Assembly (NCBI RefSeq): GCF_005843885.1
Contig: NZ_CP040443.1
Coordinates: forward strand, 3,100,001-3,164,000
DNA: 64,000 bases
Reading direction: 5' to 3'
Origin: Escherichia sp. E4742
GTDB lineage: Bacteria > Pseudomonadota > Gammaproteobacteria > Enterobacterales > Enterobacteriaceae
Shown: positions 1-7,239 of the stretch, one piece after another
Layout: each line of letters begins with the position of its first letter
Numbering within the stretch: position 1 is the first letter of the stretch
The notes under the pieces: generated by a model
What the model saw: the letters and a program-made list of their open reading frames with translations, nothing else
Databases searched by the model: none
What the model was told of the DNA's origin: nothing
Translations under genes and position numbers: made by a program

Positions 1-1908
1 TTCCCGCTGGCTTACGTCGGTGACGTAGTGGGGACTGGTTCTTCGCGTAAATCTGCCACTAACTCCGTACTGTGGTTTATGGGCGATGATATTCCACATG
101 TGCCGAACAAACGCGGTGGCGGTCTGTGCCTCGGCGGCAAAATCGCTCCTATCTTCTTTAACACGATGGAAGATGCCGGTGCGCTGCCAATTGAAGTGGA
201 CGTTTCCAACCTGAATATGGGCGACGTCATTGACGTTTACCCGTACAAAGGTGAAGTGCGTAATCACGAAACCAACGAACTGCTGGCGACCTTCGAACTG
301 AAAACCGACGTGCTGATTGATGAAGTGCGTGCGGGCGGTCGTATTCCGCTGATTATCGGTCGCGGCCTGACCACCAAAGCGCGTGAAGCACTTGGCCTGC
401 CGCAGAGTGATGTCTTCCGTCAGGCGAAAGATGTCGCTGAAAGCGATCGCGGCTTCTCGCTGGCGCAGAAAATGGTTGGCCGTGCCTGTGGCGTGAAAGG
501 CATCCGTCCGGGCGCTTACTGCGAACCGAAAATGACCTCTGTAGGTTCCCAGGACACCACCGGCCCAATGACCCGTGATGAACTGAAAGACCTGGCGTGC
601 CTGGGCTTCTCGGCTGACCTGGTGATGCAGTCTTTCTGTCACACAGCTGCGTATCCGAAACCAGTTGACGTTAACACACACCACACGCTGCCGGACTTCA
701 TTATGAACCGTGGCGGTGTGTCGCTGCGTCCGGGTGACGGCGTAATCCACTCCTGGCTGAACCGTATGCTGCTGCCGGATACCGTGGGTACTGGCGGTGA
801 CTCTCATACCCGTTTCCCTATCGGTATCTCTTTCCCTGCGGGTTCTGGTCTGGTGGCGTTTGCTGCCGCAACTGGCGTCATGCCGCTGGATATGCCGGAA
901 TCCGTTCTGGTGCGCTTCAAAGGCAAAATGCAGCCGGGTATCACCCTGCGCGATCTGGTACACGCCATTCCGCTGTATGCGATCAAACAAGGTCTGCTGA
1001 CCGTTGAGAAGAAAGGCAAGAAAAACATCTTCTCTGGCCGCATTCTGGAAATCGAAGGTCTGCCGGATCTGAAAGTTGAGCAGGCATTTGAGCTGACCGA
1101 TGCGTCCGCCGAGCGTTCCGCTGCCGGTTGTACCATTAAGCTGAACAAAGAGCCGATTATCGAATACCTGAACTCCAACATCGTTCTGCTGAAGTGGATG
1201 ATCGCGGAAGGTTACGGCGATCGTCGTACTCTGGAACGTCGTATTCAGGGCATGGAAAAATGGCTGGCGAATCCTGAGCTGCTGGAAGCCGATGCGGATG
1301 CGGAATACGCGGCAGTGATCGACATCGATCTGGCTGATATCAAAGAGCCAATCCTCTGTGCACCGAACGATCCGGACGACGCACGTCCGCTGTCTTCGGT
1401 ACAGGGCGAGAAAATCGACGAAGTGTTTATCGGTTCCTGCATGACCAACATCGGTCACTTCCGTGCTGCTGGTAAACTGCTGGATGCGCACAAAGGTCAG
1501 TTGCCGACCCGCCTGTGGGTGGCACCGCCAACCCGTATGGACGCCGCGCAGCTGACCGAAGAAGGCTACTACAGCGTCTTCGGTAAGAGCGGTGCGCGTA
1601 TCGAGATCCCGGGCTGTTCCCTGTGTATGGGTAACCAGGCGCGTGTGGCGGACGGTGCGACGGTGGTTTCCACTTCTACCCGTAACTTCCCGAACCGTCT
1701 GGGTACTGGTGCGAACGTCTTCCTGGCTTCTGCGGAGCTGGCCGCTGTCGCGGCACTTCTTGGCAAACTGCCAACGCCGGAAGAGTACCAGACCTACGTT
1801 GCGCAGGTGGATAAAACTGCCATTGATACTTACCGTTATCTGAACTTCAACCAGCTTTCTCAGTACACCGAAAAAGCGGATGGGGTGATTTTCCAGACTG
1901 CGGTTTAA
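1..1908 (+). CDS. acnB: aconitate hydratase B, 5' end missing
   Basis: This is the C-terminal 635 residues of aconitase B, the main TCA-cycle aconitase, which interconverts citrate and isocitrate through a 4Fe-4S cluster and in its apo form can bind mRNA. The reading frame is open from base 1, so the N-terminal HEAT-like region and part of the swivel domain (about 230 residues, judged against the 865-residue E. coli protein) lie outside the window. The cluster ligands are visible: a Cys in GSCMTN (codon at 1438-1440) and the pair in PGCSLCMGN. By E. coli numbering these are Cys710, Cys769 and Cys772. A strong hairpin terminator follows the stop codon. The frame is intact, and only the 5' boundary is unknown. 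Confidence 0.98.
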   Translation, partial: FPLAYVGDVVGTGSSRKSATNSVLWFMGDDIPHVPNKRGGGLCLGGKIAPIFFNTMEDAGALPIEVDVSNLNMGDVIDVYPYKGEVRNHETNELLATFELKTDVLIDEVRAGGRIPLIIGRGLTTKAREALGLPQSDVFRQAKDVAESDRGFSLAQKMVGRACGVKGIRPGAYCEPKMTSVGSQDTTGPMTRDELKDLACLGFSADLVMQSFCHTAAYPKPVDVNTHHTLPDFIMNRGGVSLRPGDGVIHSWLNRMLLPDTVGTGGDSHTRFPIGISFPAGSGLVAFAAATGVMPLDMPESVLVRFKGKMQPGITLRDLVHAIPLYAIKQGLLTVEKKGKKNIFSGRILEIEGLPDLKVEQAFELTDASAERSAAGCTIKLNKEPIIEYLNSNIVLLKWMIAEGYGDRRTLERRIQGMEKWLANPELLEADADAEYAAVIDIDLADIKEPILCAPNDPDDARPLSSVQGEKIDEVFIGSCMTNIGHFRAAGKLLDAHKGQLPTRLWVAPPTRMDAAQLTEEGYYSVFGKSGARIEIPGCSLCMGNQARVADGATVVSTSTRNFPNRLGTGANVFLASAELAAVAALLGKLPTPEEYQTYVAQVDKTAIDTYRYLNFNQLSQYTEKADGVIFQTAV

Positions 1909-1925
1909 GGTTGTAGCCTGTTGTG

Positions 1926-1959
1926 AAAAGCCACTTCTTTTGGGAAGTGGCTTTTTTTT
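1926..1959 (+). terminator. acnB Rho-independent terminator
   Basis: A 12-bp perfect stem (1926-1937 with 1944-1955) has a 6-base loop and runs into eight T residues. It begins 18 bases after the acnB stop codon. Confidence 0.93.
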
Positions 1960-2238
1960 GCCGGAATATCTGACGAGCAACTCAGTAACGTTAATTCTCA
2001 GAACTCGCACTCTTTTCCTTAATGATAGTGTTTCCCTGCATGTAAGAGAGCGATTATCATAATAATGTCGTTATCATTTTAGTGAATTATATTTTTATGT
2101 TTTAAATGAATATGTTCGCTAAAAAATCAATCGATTTTAATTCTGATAGGCGAAATAAGATATTGATAGTTTTTATCTTATTTTGTTTTCTGCTGGTTAT
2201 TACAGGGTGAAGTTTTTCACTTAATGGAGATAAAGTGA
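1960..2238. other. AT-rich gene-free stretch with two dyads
   Basis: This gene-free segment between the acnB terminator and the small ORF is visibly AT-rich. It holds a 6-bp dyad (AAAATC 2123-2128 with GATTTT 2133-2138) and a perfect 10-bp inverted repeat (AAATAAGATA 2153-2162 with TATCTTATTT 2174-2183). The second repeat ends about 55 bases before the next start codon and could be an operator or a weak terminator. I could not assign a convincing sigma-70 promoter here. Confidence 0.5.
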
Positions 2239-2571
2239 ATGAAAAAAGCATTTATTATAATTATCTTTTTTCTACTATGCGGCAACGCTTTTGCCGCGAC
2301 AGCAAAATTACAATATTTGTTTGTCGCAAATGGTGGATTAGTGGGTTTTTATGAGGACGGTAATGTCAGGGGATGCGCACAGTGTGAGCCGATGAAAGAA
2401 AACCTTTTAACCATGAGCACTGAATCGCCTATATCACACTGGAAGCGAAATGCTGATGTGATAACAACCACCGACGCAGAGGGTAGTAGCGATCTTCAAC
2501 TTTATGATAATGGCAAGATTACGGATGACTGGTGGATTTTTGATTACAAAACGATTCACCCTCTTTATTAA
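2239..2571 (+). CDS. small predicted secreted protein, unknown family
   Basis: This encodes a 110-residue protein that I do not recognise. The first ~19 residues (MKKAFIIIIFFLLCGNAFA) form a classical Sec signal peptide: two lysines, a hydrophobic core and an AFA-A cleavage site. The mature ~90 residues contain a C-A-Q-C pair (around residues 46-49), which could form a disulfide or bind metal, and a Trp/Tyr-rich end (DDWWIFDY). A GGAG ribosome-binding site lies 9 bases before the ATG. In K-12, as I remember it, acnB and yacL are separated by under 200 bp, so this gene appears to sit in an extra segment of roughly 0.6-0.7 kb. Low GC relative to its neighbours suggests acquisition or loss between lineages. 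It is likely periplasmic; its function is unknown. Confidence 0.7.
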   Translation: MKKAFIIIIFFLLCGNAFAATAKLQYLFVANGGLVGFYEDGNVRGCAQCEPMKENLLTMSTESPISHWKRNADVITTTDAEGSSDLQLYDNGKITDDWWIFDYKTIHPLY

Positions 2572-2794
2572 TCTATTTTTTGTGCGCAGAGTAGTACTGG
2601 ATTGTCTTCTTCCCTGGTAAGAAGATGGCTGTCGAAAATGACAAAAATTCTGGCCATGGTGGTTGGAACGTTTTTTTCACTATTTTTATCTCTAAACCAC
2701 CGTCGTTCCGCTGTTTTTCTCCGGTAAGGCTGCGATAATTACATCAATGGCGCAATGCGATTTCGGCGCATTGCCGGGAGCAGAGGAACACACT

Positions 2795-3157
2795 ATGGAT
2801 TACGAATTTCTGCGCGATATTACCGGAGTGGTAAAGGTGCGCATGTCCATGGGGCATGAAGTGGTCGGGCACTGGTTTAATGAAGAGGTGAAAGAAAACC
2901 TGGCCTTGCTTGATGAAGTGGAAGACGCCGCGCGTACGCTCAAAGGTAGCGAACGTTCCTGGCAGCGGGCTGGGCATGAGTACACGCTATGGATGGACGG
3001 CGAAGAGGTGATGATTCGCGCCAATCAACTGGAATTCGCTGGCGATGAAATGGAGGAAGGGATGAACTACTACGACGAAGAAAGCCTGTCGCTATGTGGC
3101 GTTGAGGATTTTCTTCAGGTGGTGGCGGCGTACCGTAATTTCGTGCAGCAGAAGTAA
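2795..3157 (+). CDS. yacL: UPF0231 family protein YacL
   Basis: A 120-residue conserved acidic protein of the UPF0231 family with no assigned function; it is soluble, with no signal or membrane segment. The start at MDYEFLRD was chosen because it gives the standard family length and is preceded by an AGAGGAA ribosome-binding site. An in-frame ATG at 2747 would add 16 residues that do not belong to the family as I know it. It is transcribed toward speD and separated from it by a bidirectional hairpin. Confidence 0.93.
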   Translation: MDYEFLRDITGVVKVRMSMGHEVVGHWFNEEVKENLALLDEVEDAARTLKGSERSWQRAGHEYTLWMDGEEVMIRANQLEFAGDEMEEGMNYYDEESLSLCGVEDFLQVVAAYRNFVQQK

Positions 3158-3162
3158 ATAAA

Positions 3163-3190
3163 TCAGGCGGAGCCTCTGTGCTCCGCCTGA
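3163..3190. terminator. bidirectional terminator between yacL and speD
   Basis: A 10-bp perfect stem (3163-3172 with 3181-3190) and an 8-base loop lie in the 37-bp gap between the convergent stops of yacL and speD. The stem is GC-rich, but T-runs are weak on both sides, so it may serve as a shared 3'-end hairpin. Confidence 0.75.
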
Positions 3191-3194
3191 GCCG

Positions 3195-3989
3195 TTAAAC
3201 GGCTGGCATATTGCGCCCGTAATAAATCTCGCGCATTTCCTTCCACAGCGCAGCGGTAATTTCTTTGCGCTCGCTGTCGGTTAAATCTTCCGGTTTGGTG
3301 TGGAACATGTAGTGCTTAAGGTCGAACTCTTTAAGCAACATCTTGGTATGGAAGATATTTTCCTGATAGACGTTTACATCCACCATGTCATACAGCGCCT
3401 TCATATCGTCAGACATAAAGTTTTGAATCGAATTAATCTCATGGTCGATAAAGTGCTTCATACCGTTGATGTCACGCGTAAAGCCACGCACGCGATAATC
3501 AATGGTTACGATATCGGACTCAAGCTGGTGGATCAGGTAATTCAGCGCCTTCAGCGGGGAAATCACGCCGCAGGTGGAGACTTCAATGTCGGCGCGGAAG
3601 GTACATAAACCGCCTTCAGGATGGCTTTCCGGGTAGGTATGTACGCAAATATGACTTTTATCGAGATGGGCAACCACGGCTTCTGGCAGCGGGCCGGGGT
3701 GTTCTGTTTTGTCGATAAGTTTCGGATCAACCGGCTCTTCGCTTACCAGAATAGTGACGCTGGCACCCTGTGGTTCGTAATCCTGGCGGGCGATGTTAAG
3801 AATATTGGCCCCGATAATGGAACAGGTTTCTGACAGGATTTCGGTCAGACGGTTGGCATTATAGAGTTCATCGATATAAGCAATATAACCGTCGCGCTCT
3901 TCGGCGGTTTTGGCGTAGCAGATATCGTAAATACAAAAACTCAGACTTTTGGTCAGATTATTAAAGCCATGCAGTTTCAGTTTTTTCAA
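3195..3989 (-). CDS. speD: S-adenosylmethionine decarboxylase proenzyme
   Basis: This 264-residue proenzyme makes decarboxylated S-adenosylmethionine, the aminopropyl donor for spermidine synthesis in the cytosol. It self-cleaves between Lys111 and Ser112 (visible in LDKSHICVHTYPE) so that Ser112 becomes the pyruvoyl cofactor. Length and processing site match the E. coli enzyme. It lies 15 bases downstream of speE on the same strand and is clearly co-transcribed, so one operon supplies both steps from SAM and putrescine to spermidine. Confidence 0.98.
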   Translation of the reverse strand: MKKLKLHGFNNLTKSLSFCIYDICYAKTAEERDGYIAYIDELYNANRLTEILSETCSIIGANILNIARQDYEPQGASVTILVSEEPVDPKLIDKTEHPGPLPEAVVAHLDKSHICVHTYPESHPEGGLCTFRADIEVSTCGVISPLKALNYLIHQLESDIVTIDYRVRGFTRDINGMKHFIDHEINSIQNFMSDDMKALYDMVDVNVYQENIFHTKMLLKEFDLKHYMFHTKPEDLTDSERKEITAALWKEMREIYYGRNMPAV

Positions 3990-4004
3990 TTTCTTATCTT
4001 CTCC

Positions 4005-4871
4005 TTAGGACGGCTGTGAAGCCAGTGCGTCTTGCAGATACTGAGGTAAGGCAAAAGCTGCCGTATGGACTGCCGGATTGTAATAACGGCATTTCAGACC
4101 AGAGGCGAGAAAACGCGCCTGAATAATTTCGGTAGAGAGATGGCGTAAGGCGTCGTTATCTGTCGCCCATGCAAAGGTCATGATGCCGCCGTAATAAGTC
4201 GGGATCGCCGCCTGATAAAAGCCAACATCGCTAAAGTAATGGCTGAGTTTGCGATGGCTGTCGATGGCCTCTTCCTGCTGTAAAAAGCAGACGCCGTTCT
4301 GCGCGACGAAAATACCGCCTGGATTCAGACAGCGTTTACAACCTTCATAAAATGCTGAGGTGAACAGGCTTTCGCCGGGACCGATGGGATCGGTACAGTC
4401 GGAGATGATTACGTCGAAGGTCTGGCTGGTTTGATTAACGAAATTGACGCCATCGTCGATCACCAGTTTAAAGCGCGGATCGTCGTAGCTACCGGCGTTA
4501 TGGTTGGGCAGATACTGACGGCAGAACGACACGACACCCGCATCGATTTCCACCATCGTGATTGACTCAACGTTTTTATGTCGGGTCACTTCACGCAGCA
4601 TGGCGCCGTCGCCGCCGCCGATGATCAGCACATGTTTCGCGTGGCCGTGAGCCAGCAGCGGAACGTGGGTCATCATCTCATGATAGATAAATTCGTCGCG
4701 CTCGGTGGTCTGTACTACGCCATCCAGCGCCATCACGCGACCAAATGCGGCGTTCTCAAAAATGATCAGATCCTGGTGATCGGTCTTTTCATGATACAGA
4801 ACGTTATCTACCGCAAAGTACTGCCCAAACTGGTCGTGTAGCGTTTCATGCCACCGTTTTTTTTCGGCCAT
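4005..4871 (-). CDS. speE: spermidine synthase
   Basis: This 288-residue aminopropyltransferase joins putrescine and decarboxylated SAM to give spermidine and methylthioadenosine. The nucleotide-binding glycine motif (IIGGGDGAMLREV) and the catalytic-site region SDCTDPIGPGE are intact. A strong GGAGG precedes the ATG. It is first in the speE-speD operon. The methylthioadenosine by-product is a substrate of MtnN, also encoded in this window. Confidence 0.98.
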   Translation of the reverse strand: MAEKKRWHETLHDQFGQYFAVDNVLYHEKTDHQDLIIFENAAFGRVMALDGVVQTTERDEFIYHEMMTHVPLLAHGHAKHVLIIGGGDGAMLREVTRHKNVESITMVEIDAGVVSFCRQYLPNHNAGSYDDPRFKLVIDDGVNFVNQTSQTFDVIISDCTDPIGPGESLFTSAFYEGCKRCLNPGGIFVAQNGVCFLQQEEAIDSHRKLSHYFSDVGFYQAAIPTYYGGIMTFAWATDNDALRHLSTEIIQARFLASGLKCRYYNPAVHTAAFALPQYLQDALASQPS

Positions 4872-4975
4872 GGGTTGATACCTCCTTTGTTAACACTCGT
4901 AAAAAAAGAGCGCAACATAATAGCTAACATTGACCGTGGTTGCACGGTCAATATTTCTACAAAAAGGAGCTGTGA

Positions 4976-5323
4976 TTATTTAACGTAGGCAAGCAGGCTT
5001 AAGGAATCGCGGGCCAGGGCTTTGCACTTTTTCGCGACGGGAATGCCGATACCGCTGAGATCGCGGTAGCTGTCTTCACCGAGGGATTTCATGTCGAAGG
5101 TGTCGTAGTTGCTGAGATCCCACTGGTTTTGCTGGGCGAAAAAGACCAGTGCGCGACGAATTTGCCCGTTAGGTAAGTTCTGGTAACCGCAATCGTTCTT
5201 CAGAAAAACAAAAACTGCCGTTAAATCGGCCATATCTTCGGCTTCAGACTCGCTGAGCGCGTAACTATTTGCGCAAACGGCCATCAGGCTGCCGAATAAC
5301 ACTGTTCTGAAAAACGTCTTCAT
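4976..5323 (-). CDS. yacC: small periplasmic protein YacC, PulS/OutS-like
   Basis: A 115-residue exported protein with a Sec signal peptide (MKTFFRTVLFGSLMAVCANSYA). The mature part has a Cys in DCGYQ and one in KKCKA, which could form a disulfide as in the PulS/OutS secretion pilotin family, to which YacC is usually assigned. No type II secretion genes are near, so a pilotin role here is only an inference from homology. It lies upstream of speE on the same strand with a gap of about 100 bp. Confidence 0.9.
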   Translation of the reverse strand: MKTFFRTVLFGSLMAVCANSYALSESEAEDMADLTAVFVFLKNDCGYQNLPNGQIRRALVFFAQQNQWDLSNYDTFDMKSLGEDSYRDLSGIGIPVAKKCKALARDSLSLLAYVK

Positions 5324-5411
5324 TGCTTCTACCAGGACTTAAAGATGATAAACGTTAGCACACTGTGAGCGAGGCGACGACCATTATTGTGGATTAAATT
5401 ATGTCTGCGGC

Positions 5412-5442
5412 TTGACCTTCCCGTAAGGGTAAGGACTATGCT
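5412..5442 (+). promoter_or_regulatory. cueO promoter with CueR-type operator
   Basis: TTGACC (5412-5417) and TATGCT (5437-5442) are separated by 19 bp, the overlong spacing typical of MerR-family promoters. The spacer carries an imperfect CCTTCCC...GGGTAAGG dyad like the CueR box. This fits copper induction of cueO by Cu(I)-CueR. Confidence 0.8.
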
Positions 5443-5487
5443 CAACGTTTGATTTTGTTTCGCCTGCTTGAGAATAAGGAAATAACT

Positions 5488-7038
5488 ATGCAACGCCGTG
5501 ATTTCTTAAAATATTCCGTCGCGCTGGGCGTGGCTTCGGCTTTGCCGCTGTGGAGTCGGTCGGTTTTTGCCGCGGAACGGCCAACATTACCGATTCCTGA
5601 TTTGCTCACGACCGATGCCCGTAATCGTATTCAGTTAACTATCGGCGCAGGTCAGTCCATCTTTGCCGGGAAAACGGCGACCACCTGGGGCTATAACGGT
5701 AATCTGTTAGGGCCTGCGGTGAAGTTACAGCGTGGCAAAGCGGTAACGGTTGATATCTATAACCAACTGACGGAAGAGACGACGTTGCACTGGCACGGGC
5801 TGGAAGTGCCAGGAGAAGTGGACGGCGGCCCGCAGGGGATTATTCCGCCTGGCGGTCAACGCACGGTGACGCTGAACGTCGATCAACCTGCCGCCACCTG
5901 CTGGTTCCATCCGCATCAACATGGCAAAACCGGGCGTCAGGTGGCGATGGGGCTGGCTGGTCTGGTGGTGATTGAAGATGACGAGATCCTGAAATTAATG
6001 CTGCCAAAACAGTGGGGTATCGATGATGTCCCGGTGATCGTTCAGGATAAGAAATTTAACGCCGACGGACAGATTGATTATCAACTGGATGTGATGACCG
6101 CCGCCGTGGGATGGTTTGGCGATACGCTGCTGACCAACGGCGCTATCTACCCGCAACACGCTGCACCGCGTGGCTGGCTGCGTCTGCGTTTGCTTAATGG
6201 CTGTAATGCCCGCTCGCTCAATTTCGCTACCAGCGACAATCGCCCGCTGTATGTGATTGCCAGCGATGGTGGTCTATTGCCTGAACCGGTGAAGGTGAGC
6301 GAGTTGCCGGTGCTGATGGGCGAGCGTTTCGAAGTGCTGGTGGAGGTTAACGACAACAAACCGTTTGACCTGGTGACGCTGCCAGTCAGCCAGATGGGGA
6401 TGGCGATCGCGCCGTTTGATAAGCCGCATCCGGTAATGCGGATTCAGCCGATTGCTATTAGTGCCTCCGGTGCTTTGCCAGATACGTTAAGTAGCCTGCC
6501 TGCTTTACCTTCGCTGGAAGGTTTGACGGTACGCAAGCTGCAACTTTCTATGGACCCGATGCTCGATATGATGGGTATGCAGATGCTGATGGAGAAATAT
6601 GGCGATCAGGCGATGGCCGGGATGGATCACAGCCAGATGATGGGCCATATGGGGCACGGCAATATGAATCATATGAACCACGGCGGGAAGTTCGATTTCC
6701 ACCATGCCAATAAAATCAACGGTCAGGCGTTCGATATGAACAAGCCGATGTTTGCGGCGGCGAAAGGGCAGTATGAACGATGGGTTATTTCTGGCGTTGG
6801 CGACATGATGCTGCATCCGTTCCATATTCACGGTACGCAGTTCCGTATCTTGTCAGAAAATGGCAAACCGCCAGCGACGCACCGCGCAGGCTGGAAAGAT
6901 ACCGTTAAGGTGGAAGGTAATGTCAGCGAAGTGCTGGTGAAGTTTAATCATGATGCACCGAAAGAACACGCTTATATGGCGCACTGCCATCTGCTGGAGC
7001 ATGAAGATACGGGAATGATGTTAGGGTTTACGGTATAA
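5488..7038 (+). CDS. cueO: multicopper oxidase CueO
   Basis: This 516-residue periplasmic multicopper oxidase oxidises Cu(I) to the less toxic Cu(II), and also oxidises some phenols and catecholates. A Tat signal (QRRDFLK at residues 2-8) shows export in folded form. Copper-ligand motifs are present: HWHG, HPHQHG, HPFHIHG and the type-1/type-3 block AHCHLLEHEDTGMM near the C-terminus. The methionine- and histidine-rich segment of the substrate site (many M and H in GMDHSQMMGHMGHGNMNH) is intact. The ATG at 5488 is preceded by AAGGA and gives the family length; an upstream in-frame ATG at 5449 would disturb the Tat signal. Confidence 0.97.
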   Translation: MQRRDFLKYSVALGVASALPLWSRSVFAAERPTLPIPDLLTTDARNRIQLTIGAGQSIFAGKTATTWGYNGNLLGPAVKLQRGKAVTVDIYNQLTEETTLHWHGLEVPGEVDGGPQGIIPPGGQRTVTLNVDQPAATCWFHPHQHGKTGRQVAMGLAGLVVIEDDEILKLMLPKQWGIDDVPVIVQDKKFNADGQIDYQLDVMTAAVGWFGDTLLTNGAIYPQHAAPRGWLRLRLLNGCNARSLNFATSDNRPLYVIASDGGLLPEPVKVSELPVLMGERFEVLVEVNDNKPFDLVTLPVSQMGMAIAPFDKPHPVMRIQPIAISASGALPDTLSSLPALPSLEGLTVRKLQLSMDPMLDMMGMQMLMEKYGDQAMAGMDHSQMMGHMGHGNMNHMNHGGKFDFHHANKINGQAFDMNKPMFAAAKGQYERWVISGVGDMMLHPFHIHGTQFRILSENGKPPATHRAGWKDTVKVEGNVSEVLVKFNHDAPKEHAYMAHCHLLEHEDTGMMLGFTV

Positions 7039-7103
7039 AAATACTGTATTCGGGAAGATGCCCGGATCTCTCCGGGCATTAAACTGATGACAAACGCAAA
7101 TCT

Positions 7104-7204
7104 GCCTGATGCGCTACGCTTATCAGGCCTACGCTACCTGTACAATCCATTGAATTTGCACGGTTTTGTAGGCTGGATAAGGCGTTCACGCCTTATCCGG
7201 CATG
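7104..7204. repeat. REP pair (BIME) between cueO and gcd
   Basis: Two REP palindromes lie in inverted order: 7104-7132 (GCCTGATGCG...CAGGCCTAC) and 7168-7204 (GTAGGCTGGATAAGGCG...CCGGCATG). They sit between two convergent genes, where such elements stabilise 3' ends and can bind DNA gyrase or IHF. Confidence 0.9.
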
Positions 7205-7239
7205 AACAAAGCGCACGTTGTCAGTAGTCTGAGCAAGTC

